From positions 24,523 through 88,522 of the forward strand of contig CAIQIA010000021.1 in NCBI GenBank assembly GCA_903871775.1: DNA of 64,000 nt. The letters are read 5' to 3'. Positions 27,551 through 39,096 of the stretch are shown one piece after another. The position numbers were made by a program, and so were the translations under genes. The notes beneath the pieces are model-generated. The model made no database searches, was not told the origin of the DNA, and was given only the letters and a program-made list of their open reading frames with translations. Origin of the DNA: an uncultured cyanobacterium (lineage in GTDB: Bacteria; Cyanobacteriota; Cyanobacteriia; PCC-6307; Cyanobiaceae). The first letter of the stretch is position 1. Every line of letters starts with the position of its first letter.

Positions 27551-29235
27551 GTCCAGCGGTTGCCCAGCACCGTCTTCACGTAATGGCGGGTTTCGGGGTA
27601 TGGGATCGCCTCGGCCCACAGCTCGGGGAGGCCCCTGAGGTCAGGGCTGACCCAGCCCTGGGCGGCGCCGGGCCCGGCGTTGTACGACGCCACGGCCAGC
27701 ATCGGCTCGCGGCCCGACTCCTGCAGCAGCTGCCGCAGGTAGCGCGCCCCCAGCAGGGCGTTCCAGCCCGGGTCCTCCAGCGGTCGGAAGGGGCCGGGGG
27801 GCGCCACCATCCGGGCGGTGTCGGGCAGCAGCTGCATCAGCCCCACGGCGCCGGCCACCGAATGCACGGTCGGTGTCAGGCGCGATTCCTGGCGGGCGAT
27901 CGCCGTCAGCAGGTTCCGGTCGACGCCGGTCGCCGAGGCGGCCTGCTGCAGCTCGTGCTGATAGCTGAGGGGATGGCGCTGCTGCTCCAGCAGTGCCTGC
28001 TCGGCCGGACCCCGGGCGGCGCCGGCGAGGGCAGCCCGATCCAGCTGGGCCAGGCCGATCCAGCGGTCCCCAACCGCCAGACGCAGCTGGCCTTCACGCC
28101 AGAGGTCCTGCGGGCTGGACGCCGGCGTGCCCCCACGCCAGGTGCGCCAGTGCTCCCACGCTTCCTCCGCCAGGTTGAGGCCGCTCAGACGGGCCAGGGC
28201 CGGTGGCAGCAGACCGCTGGCCTCGGCCGCCGCCGGAAGCGCCGGCGGCGCCGTCTGCAGCCGCTCGCTGGCCCGCCAGGCGTAGTAGCCGTACGGATGG
28301 CTGCGCAGCAGGGTCTGCCACTGCTGCTGCGCCTCCTGGCGGCGCCCCTGCAGGGCCGCCGTCATCCCCAGCCAGAAGCGACGCCGGGCTTCCCGGGGGG
28401 GGCTGCCGTCGCTGCTGCGGTCGTTGGCCAGGCTGGTGGCGGCGGCCGGCCAGTCGCGCTGCAGCAGCAGCTGCCGTGTGCGCTCCCAGGCCCGCTCCGC
28501 CGGGCCCGGTGCGGGGGCCCGGGCCGCCAGCCGCTCCCGGGTGCGGGCGGTCTGGGGCGGCAGGGTGCCAAGGCAGCGGCGGGCGGCGGCCAGGTCGCCC
28601 TGCTCCGCCAGGCCGCCGGCCAGCAGATCCCGCTGGGCGGGGGTCAGGGATCGACCGGCGCGACAGGCGGCGGCCATCGCCTGGTCGCCGCCGGGCCAGC
28701 GGTCGCCCCAGCGGGCCAGGTGCAGACCCCCGAGGGTGCCGCCCAGAGACTGCTGCCATTCGAGGGCCGCCGCCAGGGCCGCCGGGTGGGCGGGGAACCG
28801 CTGCAGCAACAGCCGCCGTTCGGGGCTGCCGCTGCCGCCGAGGGCATAGAGGGCATCGGCGGCGGGTGGCGCCATCGAGAAGCGCCGCTCCAGCTGCCGC
28901 CAGAGGCTGCGGGCCGCCTGGGGGTGGCCCAGCCGCTGCTGATCAAGCGCCTGCAGCTTCAGAACCACGGGCGGCAGCAGCCCCCCGCCCCAGCCCTGCC
29001 CCTGCAGCAGCCTGGAGCGGGTGGCCGGGTCGTCGGCCAGGGCTGCGGCCTGCAGCAGCCTCGCCTGGCGACGCCGTTCCGGATCGGGATCGAACCGGCC
29101 GCTGCGGTGGATGAGGCGATCGCTGCTCCGGTTGCTGAGTTCGGGCCGCGCCTGCCGCAGCAGCTGCTGCAGACCGGCGGCGGCCAGGGCCGTGCCAGCG
29201 GCCACGGCGGCGATGCCGAGCAATCCCCGTTCCAT
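27520..29235 (-). CDS. Soluble lytic murein transglycosylase (Slt-type)
   Basis: 571 aa starting MERGLLGIAAV. An N-terminal hydrophobic anchor or signal (LLGIAAVAAGTALAAAGL) precedes a long helical superhelix domain. The C-terminal lysozyme-like domain has the catalytic Glu in ARQESRLTP, then VHSVAGAVGLMQLLPDTA, and the usual late YNAGPGAAQGW. It cleaves peptidoglycan glycan strands to anhydro-muropeptides. Length and domain order match Slt70-like enzymes. The longer frame extending to 29505 is a shadow of the opposite-strand gene. Confidence 0.9.
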   Translation of the reverse strand: MERGLLGIAAVAAGTALAAAGLQQLLRQARPELSNRSSDRLIHRSGRFDPDPERRRQARLLQAAALADDPATRSRLLQGQGWGGGLLPPVVLKLQALDQQRLGHPQAARSLWRQLERRFSMAPPAADALYALGGSGSPERRLLLQRFPAHPAALAAALEWQQSLGGTLGGLHLARWGDRWPGGDQAMAAACRAGRSLTPAQRDLLAGGLAEQGDLAAARRCLGTLPPQTARTRERLAARAPAPGPAERAWERTRQLLLQRDWPAAATSLANDRSSDGSPPREARRRFWLGMTAALQGRRQEAQQQWQTLLRSHPYGYYAWRASERLQTAPPALPAAAEASGLLPPALARLSGLNLAEEAWEHWRTWRGGTPASSPQDLWREGQLRLAVGDRWIGLAQLDRAALAGAARGPAEQALLEQQRHPLSYQHELQQAASATGVDRNLLTAIARQESRLTPTVHSVAGAVGLMQLLPDTARMVAPPGPFRPLEDPGWNALLGARYLRQLLQESGREPMLAVASYNAGPGAAQGWVSPDLRGLPELWAEAIPYPETRHYVKTVLGNRWTYRLLNGSRP

Positions 29236-29270
29236 GCTCCCGGCGTCCCCTGTGGCAGGTTGGCCGGAGC

Positions 29271-29567
29271 ATGGCATGGCGCCAGGATGGACCGAAGCAG
29301 CGGTCTGCCGTGCCCGTTCCCACCCTGCCCGCCCTGCGCCTGCCAGCGGCCCTCGAGCGCCCCTGGCAACGGTTCCGGACCGGTCGCTCGCCGCTGCTGC
29401 CGCAACGCCTGCGCACGGGGGCCGCGCTGGTGCTGGCGTTCGGCGTCTGGCTGCTGCGGCCCCTGCCGCTGCTGCGTCAGCTGCCGGGCTGGATGGTGGG
29501 CGCACTGCTGTTGTGGGCGCTCATGGAACTGACCCTGCTGGCCTGGAGGCCCCGGCGCTGGCGCTGA
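29271..29567 (+). CDS. Small membrane protein, unknown
   Basis: 98 aa starting MAWRQDGPKQ. A basic N-terminal half with arginines is followed by two close helices (AALVLAFGVWLLRPLPLL and MVGALLLWALMELTLLAW) and the end RPRRWR. Divergent from the transglycosylase gene by 35 bp. No family recognised; the alternative is a chance frame. Confidence 0.5.
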   Translation: MAWRQDGPKQRSAVPVPTLPALRLPAALERPWQRFRTGRSPLLPQRLRTGAALVLAFGVWLLRPLPLLRQLPGWMVGALLLWALMELTLLAWRPRRWR

Positions 29568-29649
29568 GGCCACCTGCGCATGAGTCTCCCCAGTCCCGCC
29601 CTGTGCCGTCGGCAGCCTCTAGTCTCCTGCCGCTGATCCCGATCGCTCC

Positions 29650-31029
29650 ATGGCCGAACTGGCGTCCCATCCCGTCGGCTCCCCCCTCGAGGGTGGTGCG
29701 GTCGTCTTCGGCACCGATGGCATCCGCGGGCGGGTCGGCACCCTGATCACCCCGGCCCTCGCCCTGCAGGTGGGCTACTGGACCGGCCAGGTGCTGGCCT
29801 CCCCGGGCCCGGTGCTGCTCGGCATGGACTCCCGCAGCAGCGGGCCGATGCTCGTGGCCGCCCTGGCGGCCGGCCTCACCGCCGCCGGCCGTGAGGTCTG
29901 GCAGCTGGGCCTCTGCCCAACCCCCGCCGTGGCCCGTCTGGTGCGTCGCCACGGCCTGGCCGGTGGCCTGATGGTCTCGGCCAGCCACAACCCTCCGGAA
30001 GACAACGGCATCAAGATCTTCGGCGCCTCGGGCGCCAAGCTGTCGCGGCAGGAGCAGGGGGCGATCGAAGCCGGCCTCCGCGGCGAGGTGCGGCCTGCCC
30101 TCACGGGCTGCGGGGCCACCCACCACCGCAGCGAACTGCTGGCCGACTACGACGCGCTGCTCGAGGCGGGCCTGCAGGGCCGCCGGCTCGACGGGCGCCG
30201 CATCGTGCTCGACCTGTGCTGGGGCTCGGCCACCGCCTGCAGTGCCGCCCTCTTCCGCCGCCTCGGCGCCGAGGTCACGGTGCTCCATGGCGAGCCAGAC
30301 GGCACCGCCATCAACGTCGGCTGTGGCAGCACCCACCTCGAGCCCCTGCGTCAGGCGGTGCTTGCCCAGGGGGCCGAGATGGGCTTCGCCTTTGACGGCG
30401 ATGCCGACCGGGTCCTGGCCGTCGACGGCCGCGGCCGCATCGTCGATGGCGATCACATCCTTTATCTGTGGGGATCGGCCCTGGCCGCCGCCGGCCAGCT
30501 GCCGCAGCAGCGGCTGGTGGCCACCGTGATGTCGAACCTCGGCTTCGAACTGGCCTGGACGGCCCGCGGCGGCCTGCTGGATCGCACCCCCGTGGGCGAC
30601 CAGCACGTCCATGCGGCCATGGAAGCCAGCGGTGCCGGCCTCGGGGGCGAACAGTCGGGCCATATCCTCTGTGCCCTCCACGACCTCTGCGGCGACGGGC
30701 TGCTCACCGCCCTGCAGCTGGCGGTGCTTCCCGGCCCCGGCGAGACCCTGGCCGATCGGGTTGACGGCAGCTTCAGCTCTTTCCCTCAGCGGCTCACAAA
30801 CGTGCGCGTTCCCGATCGGGAGCGCCGCCTTCAGTGGCAGACCAGCACGGCCCTGCAGGAGGCGATCGCCGCTGCCGAAGCCGCCATGGGGGCTGATGGT
30901 CGGGTGCTGGTGCGGGCCTCCGGCACCGAGCCTCTGCTGCGGGTGATGGTCGAGGCCGCCTCCCAGGAGAGCGTCGACCACTGGACCGACGCCCTCTGTG
31001 CGGTCGCCGACCGCAGCCTCAACGGCTGA
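29650..31029 (+). CDS. glmM: Phosphoglucosamine mutase
   Basis: 459 aa alpha-D-phosphohexomutase. FGTDGIRGRVG lies near the N-terminus. The phosphoserine loop is SASHNPPEDNGIKIFG, the Mg2+ loop FDGDADRVLAVDG, and the phosphate-binding end VRASGTEPLLRVMVEA. It converts glucosamine-6-P to glucosamine-1-P for UDP-GlcNAc. The last bases overlap the GlcNAc-kinase-like gene (tail to tail, 11 bp). Confidence 0.95.
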   Translation: MAELASHPVGSPLEGGAVVFGTDGIRGRVGTLITPALALQVGYWTGQVLASPGPVLLGMDSRSSGPMLVAALAAGLTAAGREVWQLGLCPTPAVARLVRRHGLAGGLMVSASHNPPEDNGIKIFGASGAKLSRQEQGAIEAGLRGEVRPALTGCGATHHRSELLADYDALLEAGLQGRRLDGRRIVLDLCWGSATACSAALFRRLGAEVTVLHGEPDGTAINVGCGSTHLEPLRQAVLAQGAEMGFAFDGDADRVLAVDGRGRIVDGDHILYLWGSALAAAGQLPQQRLVATVMSNLGFELAWTARGGLLDRTPVGDQHVHAAMEASGAGLGGEQSGHILCALHDLCGDGLLTALQLAVLPGPGETLADRVDGSFSSFPQRLTNVRVPDRERRLQWQTSTALQEAIAAAEAAMGADGRVLVRASGTEPLLRVMVEAASQESVDHWTDALCAVADRSLNG

Positions 31030-31960
31030 GCAGTCCGGCGGCGAGGGCGAGGGCGCCGCTGCAGGCATCTCCCTGGGGGGGGCGGGCCACCACCCCCGGC
31101 AACCGTTCCGCCAGGGAGCGGTCGAACCAGCTGCGCAGTGGCTCCAGATGTTCGATGGCGCCGCCCACGCAGCAGAGGGGCGGCCGCTCCAGCCGCAGGG
31201 CGGCCGCCACGGCCGTCACCAGATCCGCCAGGGCCTCACCGTTGTGGCGCAGCACCGCTTCGGCTGCGGGGTCGCCGGCGCTGGCGGCGGCAGCCACCAG
31301 CGGAGCGAGGGCCGCAAAGCCGGCGGCCCCGAACGCCGGATCCACCACCCGGGCCTTGAGCTCATGGGGCAGGCTCACCCCCAGGGCGTCCCACAGGGCC
31401 TGGCGCAGCGGTGATTCGGCGCAGCGGCCATCGGCCATGCGCAGGCTGAGGGCCAGGCCGTCGCGGCCGATGTCCATGGCCGATCCGGCGCCATCCAGCA
31501 GCCAGCCCCAGCCGCCGCAGCGGTGCAGCTCACCGTCGCCGTTGCGTCCGACGCAGATGCTGCCGGTGCCGCTGATCAACACGATCCCGGCATCGCCGGC
31601 GAAGGCTCCCGCCAGCGCCGTCTGTTCATCACCGGTCACCAGCACCTGCTCCAGGTTCAGGTCGAGGGCTTCGGCGGCGAGGCGCTGGCCGAGGCTCTGC
31701 ACCGGACTGTCGGCTTCGATGCCGCTGGCCCCCACCGCCGCCGCCGCCAGCGGTTGGGCCCCAGCCCCCGCCGCTGCCCGGGCCGCCGCCAGGCTGCTGC
31801 GCAGGGCCGCCTGGAACCGCTCCCCACCATCGGGGGCGGCCAGATGGCTCACGCCGCTGCCCTCGCCTTCGGCCAGCACGCGGCCCTCGCGGTCGGCGAG
31901 GCGGCAGCGGCAATGGGTCTGGCCGGCATCGAAGCCGGCCAGCAGCGGCGCCTCAGGCAT
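31019..31960 (-). CDS. BadF/BadG-type N-acetylglucosamine kinase
   Basis: 313 aa from MPEAPLLAGFDAGQT. The ASKHA ATPase fold shows in AGFDAGQTHCRCRLAD (phosphate-1), GIVLISGTGSICVGRN (phosphate-2) and CCVGGAIEHLEPL (adenosine). GGWGWLLDGAGSAMDIGRDG is typical of the GlcNAc-kinase subfamily. It probably phosphorylates GlcNAc, perhaps recycled from the wall. The start overlaps the end of the ictB-type gene by eight bases, so it is last in the FIST-trmB-ictB operon. Confidence 0.82.
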   Translation of the reverse strand: MPEAPLLAGFDAGQTHCRCRLADREGRVLAEGEGSGVSHLAAPDGGERFQAALRSSLAAARAAAGAGAQPLAAAAVGASGIEADSPVQSLGQRLAAEALDLNLEQVLVTGDEQTALAGAFAGDAGIVLISGTGSICVGRNGDGELHRCGGWGWLLDGAGSAMDIGRDGLALSLRMADGRCAESPLRQALWDALGVSLPHELKARVVDPAFGAAGFAALAPLVAAAASAGDPAAEAVLRHNGEALADLVTAVAAALRLERPPLCCVGGAIEHLEPLRSWFDRSLAERLPGVVARPPQGDACSGALALAAGLLSR

Positions 31961-33266
31961 CGTCCGCCGCTCCGAGGGTGGCCAGCAGCAGCCAGCCGCT
32001 GATCTGCACCTCGGGGCGGAAGAAGATGGTGTCCACCAGCCCATGGCCCGCCAGGCCCAGCACCGCCGCCAGGCAGGCCAGGGCGGGCACGCTCAGGGGT
32101 TGTTCGCGGTGCAGCTGTTTCAGCCCCGCCCGCAGGCTGGCGATGAACAGACCGAGGCCGGCGATCAGGCCGGGCAGGCCCGCCTCCACCGCCAGTTCGA
32201 GCGGCACCGAATAGGCACTCAGGGCGGTGAAACGCGGCTGCTGGTACAGCGGATAGATCAGGTTGAAGGCGGCGTTCCCCGGCCCGATGCCCAGCCAGGG
32301 CCGGTCCTTCACCATCGACAGGGCCGCCATCCAGACGTTGATGCGGAAGTTGTTCGAGCTGTCCTCCCGGCCGGCGAACACACTCAGCAGCCGCACCCGC
32401 AGGGGGTCGATCTGGGTGGCGGCCAGCACAAGGGCCAGCACGGTGACCGCGATGATCAGCGGCGGCAGCCAGCGCCGCAGCACCGGCGGGAGATGGCGGG
32501 TCTGGCGCAGCAGCAGCAGCAGACCCAGGCTCCCCAGGGCCACCACCATGCCGATCCAGCCCCCGCGGCTGTAGGTGAGCAGCAGGGCGGCCATGCCGAA
32601 GCCCGCGGCCGCCAGGGCCAGCAGCCGGGGCCAGAGGCCGCGCCAGCGCAGCAGGGCCACCAGGGCGAGGGGGATGATCGGCACCAGATACCCCGCCAGC
32701 AGGTTGGGGTTCTCGAGCGTGCTGTAGATGCGCCGGGTGCCATCGGCCACCGAGTTCGGATCGGCCCAGCGGGCCAGCTGTTCAGCCTCGCCGTAGAGCT
32801 GCCGCAGGCCGATCACCGCCGTGGCCAGCTCGCCGAGCAGCAGCGCCGCCACCAGCCGGTCCCACCAGGCCGGCGCCCGCTCAAGCAGCCGACGCATCAG
32901 CGCGTAGACCCCCAGGTAGCTCAGCAGCTTCAGCAGACCCTTGGCCGCCGCCGCCGGCACCGGCGAGAAGCCCGTGGCCAGCACCGCCAGGGCCAGGTAG
33001 GCCAGGATCCAGGTGTTGATGCCCCCCAGCGGCCGGTGGCTGGGGGGATCCGAGAGGCCCCACACCAACCACAGAGCGCCGCAGGCGCTGATTAGCAACC
33101 CGAGGCCCCCCCGATCGGCCAGGGGCAGCAGCAGCAGCAGGGCCAGCAGCAGGCCGCCGGCGATGGCGGTGAGCCGCCGCTGCAGCGGTCCCTGGGGCGA
33201 CCGGGCCCAGAGGCCCTGCCAGCGCAGCAGCCAGGACGTGGTGGGGGAGGCCGTCATCGGGCTCAC
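31953..33266 (-). CDS. ictB: IctB-family membrane protein (O-antigen ligase superfamily)
   Basis: 437 aa with 10-12 membrane helices. The central loop has TYSRGGWIG and KDRPWLGIGPGNAAFNLIYPLY, the Wzy/O-antigen ligase signature. The overall form fits the cyanobacterial IctB family, once described as a bicarbonate transporter although the family resembles ligases, so the true role is debated. The start is a GTG at 33266 overlapping the trmB stop (GTGA); the ATG at 33257 is the alternative. Confidence 0.8.
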   Translation of the reverse strand: MSPMTASPTTSWLLRWQGLWARSPQGPLQRRLTAIAGGLLLALLLLLPLADRGGLGLLISACGALWLVWGLSDPPSHRPLGGINTWILAYLALAVLATGFSPVPAAAAKGLLKLLSYLGVYALMRRLLERAPAWWDRLVAALLLGELATAVIGLRQLYGEAEQLARWADPNSVADGTRRIYSTLENPNLLAGYLVPIIPLALVALLRWRGLWPRLLALAAAGFGMAALLLTYSRGGWIGMVVALGSLGLLLLLRQTRHLPPVLRRWLPPLIIAVTVLALVLAATQIDPLRVRLLSVFAGREDSSNNFRINVWMAALSMVKDRPWLGIGPGNAAFNLIYPLYQQPRFTALSAYSVPLELAVEAGLPGLIAGLGLFIASLRAGLKQLHREQPLSVPALACLAAVLGLAGHGLVDTIFFRPEVQISGWLLLATLGAADDA

Positions 33267-33928
33267 GAAGGGATGCCGATGGGATTATGGAGGCCCTGCC
33301 AGCTCCTGCCCCGTCGGAACAGACGGCGATACACCGGCAGGCCCTGCCGCAGCACGTGGCGTTCCCGTTCTGTCGGCACCGGCAGCGGGTTCTCGGCCAG
33401 CCAGGTGCCGCCATCGGCCGGCTCGAAGGCGCCGCTGGCCGCCACCGCCTCCAGCATGTGCGCCATCACCATCGGCACGTCGCTCTGCAGCAGCAGCTCA
33501 CCCTCGGGATCGAGGGCCGTGGCGAGGGCCTGCAGCAGCTCGGGTTGCACCATGCGGCGCTTGTGATGCCGCAACTTGAACCACGGGTCCGGGAACTGGA
33601 TCGTCACCAGCTGCAGCTGACCCCTGGGCAGGGCCGCGAGCCAGGGGGGCAGGCTCACGTTGGCGTTGGCGAACAGCAGGCGCAGATTGTCGAGCGCGAG
33701 CCGTTCCCGGTCGGCTTCGGCCAGGGCCACCAGGCTGCGGCGGATCTCGAGGCCCAGGTGCAGGCGCTGGGGGTGCAGGGGGGCCATCGCCAGCAGAAAA
33801 CGGCCCCGGGCGCAGCCGATGTCGAGGTGCAGGGGGCGCTCCGGCTGCTGGAACAGCTCCTGGAGCGGTGGCAGGGGCCGCTCCAGCTGAAAAAAGCTGC
33901 TGAGGGGATTGACGTGCTGCCGCACCAT
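33263..33928 (-). CDS. trmB: tRNA (guanine-N7-)-methyltransferase TrmB
   Basis: 221 aa starting MVRQHVNPLS. The SAM site is HLDIGCARGRFLLAMA, and IQFPDPWFKLRHHKRRMVQ is the family's diagnostic catalytic motif. It methylates G46 of tRNA variable loops. Five bases separate it from the FIST gene in front. The far longer frame to 34606 is a shadow. Confidence 0.95.
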   Translation of the reverse strand: MVRQHVNPLSSFFQLERPLPPLQELFQQPERPLHLDIGCARGRFLLAMAPLHPQRLHLGLEIRRSLVALAEADRERLALDNLRLLFANANVSLPPWLAALPRGQLQLVTIQFPDPWFKLRHHKRRMVQPELLQALATALDPEGELLLQSDVPMVMAHMLEAVAASGAFEPADGGTWLAENPLPVPTERERHVLRQGLPVYRRLFRRGRSWQGLHNPIGIPS

Positions 33929-33933
33929 GGCGC

Positions 33934-35166
33934 TCAGGCGGGTCGTGGCACCACGAATCCCCAGCTGGCGGTGTAGCCATGCAGCTGGGTGCTGCCGGCC
34001 ACGGGCCCGATCTCGCCGTTGCAGAAGAGGCCCGCCAGGGGCAGGGCGGGATGCACGGCCCGGCAGACGTTCACATCCCCATCGGCGACGCCATAGAGGC
34101 TGCGGCCGCGGCCGAGACAGGCGAACAGCAGTCCCAGCAGCGGGGCCTCCCCCTGCCGCTCCCGCTGCTCCAGCAGCTGGCGCAGCTCCTGTCGTGAGGT
34201 GTCGCCGTCCCGCAGCTGAAACTGCAGCTGCTGGCCCACCCGCAGCTGATCGCCGATGGCCATGGCGCCGTTGCGCGGGTCGATGCCCATCAGATTGCGC
34301 ACCAGGAACGGCGGTGCCTCCGCCGACGCCTGCAGCGAGAAGCTGCTGCGGGCCAGCCCCACGAACAGGGCCTGGCGGATCAGGTCCCGGTCCTGGGGGC
34401 TGAGGCCTTCGATCACCCCCTGCAGGGCCAGGATCGGACTGTTCACCTGGTCCCCCTGGCGCAGCTCCAGCAGCACGTTGCGCTGGGCCTGCTCGACCTC
34501 GAACACCGGGCCGATCGGGCGGCAGCCCTGGGCCACCACCGGTTCGATGCCCCAGGCGCCGCCGAAGGCCACCCCCACGGCCCCGCCACAGACCTCCTGA
34601 TCCCACAGCAGCGAATCGTGGGGGGCGCTGTGGACCCCCGCCAGGCCCCCCACCTTGGTGACGCCGGGGAAGCCGTAGTCCAGGCCCGCCAGCAGGTCAT
34701 TGACGCCGGAGAACCCCGGATCGACCAGCAGCACCATGCCGGTGAGCCGCTGGGGATCGAGGCCCAGGGCCTCACCCCAGGCGGCGTGGGGCCCATCCAG
34801 ATCGGGCAGCTGGCCGCTGGCGAGGCGGAAGGGCGTGAGTTCAGCGCCGGGGAGCCGCAGCAGGGTCACGCTCAGCCCCGGCAGCTGCTCCACCTCGTGG
34901 GCCTGGCCGTCGCGGTCGGTGCCCACCACACCACCCCCGACGGCACCGAGCCAGCAGCGGGCCTTCAGCTGCCGTCGCAGCAGGGGCAGCAGCCGTGGCA
35001 GATCGCTGGCATAGCTGCTGCTGGCGAACACCAGGGCCAGGTCGCCCTCGCCGGCATCGGCCAGGGCGCCGCAGACCTCCCGCACCGCCTCCTCGAGGGA
35101 CGGTCGACAGGACAGGGACGTGCGCGCGAGCGGACCAGGGGTCCCGCGCATGAGCCAGGGCAGCAT
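33934..35166 (-). CDS. FIST-domain (FIST N + FIST C) sensory protein
   Basis: About 410 aa from MLPWLMRGTPG; ATG 35151 is an alternative start. The FIST N domain has LALVFASSSYASDL, the conserved CWLGAVGGGVVGTD and LLVDPGFSGVNDLL. FIST C has PPFLVRNLMGID, the GLLFACLGRGRSLYG motif and the closing LPLAGLFCNGEIGPV. FIST domains are thought to bind small ligands such as amino acids and normally sit beside signalling domains; here the protein has only the two FIST parts. It is first in the operon with trmB, ictB and the kinase. Confidence 0.85.
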   Translation of the reverse strand: MLPWLMRGTPGPLARTSLSCRPSLEEAVREVCGALADAGEGDLALVFASSSYASDLPRLLPLLRRQLKARCWLGAVGGGVVGTDRDGQAHEVEQLPGLSVTLLRLPGAELTPFRLASGQLPDLDGPHAAWGEALGLDPQRLTGMVLLVDPGFSGVNDLLAGLDYGFPGVTKVGGLAGVHSAPHDSLLWDQEVCGGAVGVAFGGAWGIEPVVAQGCRPIGPVFEVEQAQRNVLLELRQGDQVNSPILALQGVIEGLSPQDRDLIRQALFVGLARSSFSLQASAEAPPFLVRNLMGIDPRNGAMAIGDQLRVGQQLQFQLRDGDTSRQELRQLLEQRERQGEAPLLGLLFACLGRGRSLYGVADGDVNVCRAVHPALPLAGLFCNGEIGPVAGSTQLHGYTASWGFVVPRPA

Positions 35167-35234
35167 GACCAGCGCAGCCGGGCCTTGGACGCTAACGCGG
35201 GCTGCGGATAATGGCCCCACAACGGAACCGCACC

Positions 35235-35849
35235 ATGCCCCTGCCGCTGCTGCGCAGCCTGATCTGGATCGACTACCGGCTGCTGGTGCTGTTCGCCGTC
35301 GGTCTGCCGCTTGTGCTGGCCATCTGGGCCGCCCTGCGCCAGGAGCAGGCCCTGGTGCGGCTCCTGGCGCTCTACGCCAAGGTCGCCAGCCTGCTGGCCG
35401 TCACCGTGCTGCTGCAGGCCGATGCCCGGCCCCTGTCGTTCATCACCGGCCTGGTGGCCCAGCTGCTGATCCCGCTGGCCCTGTGGTTCTGGGTCGACAT
35501 CAACGAAGAGATCAGCGACCTGCCGCCCCTGCGGCCCCTGCCGCTGACCCTGCGCATCTGGCGCTGGTCCCTCACCCTGCTCTGCGGCGTCGGGGTGCTG
35601 CTGGGATCGCTGGTGATCAGCTGTGCCTGGACGGGCGCCACCGCCCCGGCCTGCCGCCTCTGGCTCGAGGCTCCCCAGGGTTTCCACGGGCTGCTGGCGA
35701 CGGTGCTGGGTTTCCTCTTCGGTGCCGCCTGGACCCCGGGCCTCTCGGCGGTGGTGGGCTACGCCGGCCTGGCGGCCTACCTGGTGGGGGCGATCCAGTG
35801 GCTGCTGGTGCGCCTGCCGCGCCAGGGGCGCCTCGCCGGTGGGTTCTGA
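35235..35849 (+). CDS. DUF3177-like membrane protein
   Basis: 204 aa starting MPLPLLRSLIWIDYRLLVLF. Five hydrophobic segments, including LLVLFAVGLPLVLAIWA, VASLLAVTVLLQA, FITGLVAQLLIPLALWFWVDI and LLATVLGFLFGAAW. The family is common in cyanobacteria with no known function; the DUF number is from memory. Its stop shares a base with the next start (TGATG). Divergent from the FIST gene by 68 bp. Confidence 0.65.
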   Translation: MPLPLLRSLIWIDYRLLVLFAVGLPLVLAIWAALRQEQALVRLLALYAKVASLLAVTVLLQADARPLSFITGLVAQLLIPLALWFWVDINEEISDLPPLRPLPLTLRIWRWSLTLLCGVGVLLGSLVISCAWTGATAPACRLWLEAPQGFHGLLATVLGFLFGAAWTPGLSAVVGYAGLAAYLVGAIQWLLVRLPRQGRLAGGF

Positions 35850-36148
35850 TGACCCTGGCGGCGCTGGAAGCGATCAGCCGCAGCTTCGCGGACCGGCTGC
35901 TGCAGCTGCGGGGCCAGCTGCCCGGGCCCGACGGTCCCGAGCCCTTCGAGCTGCTCATCTTCCGGGGCATCAGCAGCAGCCTCACCCACCCCACCGCCTT
36001 TGATCCCGACCAGCCGGCCCTGCCCGACGGGGCCGTGGTCGACGACGCCACGCTGCTGCGGGCACCGCTGCGTCCCGGCGCCCCCGAGCGGCTGGCTGGT
36101 CCGGCCGCCATCGACCACTTCCTGAACCCCGAGGCCTGGCAGGGCTGA
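35849..36148 (+). CDS. Small conserved protein, unknown
   Basis: 99 aa starting MTLAALEAISRSFADRLL. FELLIFRGISSSLTHPTAFDP is a compact, well-formed segment, followed by VDDATLLRAPLRPG. It looks like a protein family shared by cyanobacteria and plastids, but I do not know a function. Translationally coupled to the DUF3177-like gene. Confidence 0.65.
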   Translation: MTLAALEAISRSFADRLLQLRGQLPGPDGPEPFELLIFRGISSSLTHPTAFDPDQPALPDGAVVDDATLLRAPLRPGAPERLAGPAAIDHFLNPEAWQG

Positions 36149-36167
36149 GGCTCAGCCTCGCAGCACC

Positions 36168-39071
<2,904 letters not shown>

Positions 39072-39096
39072 CGCCGCCAGTGCGCAGAACGGTCGA

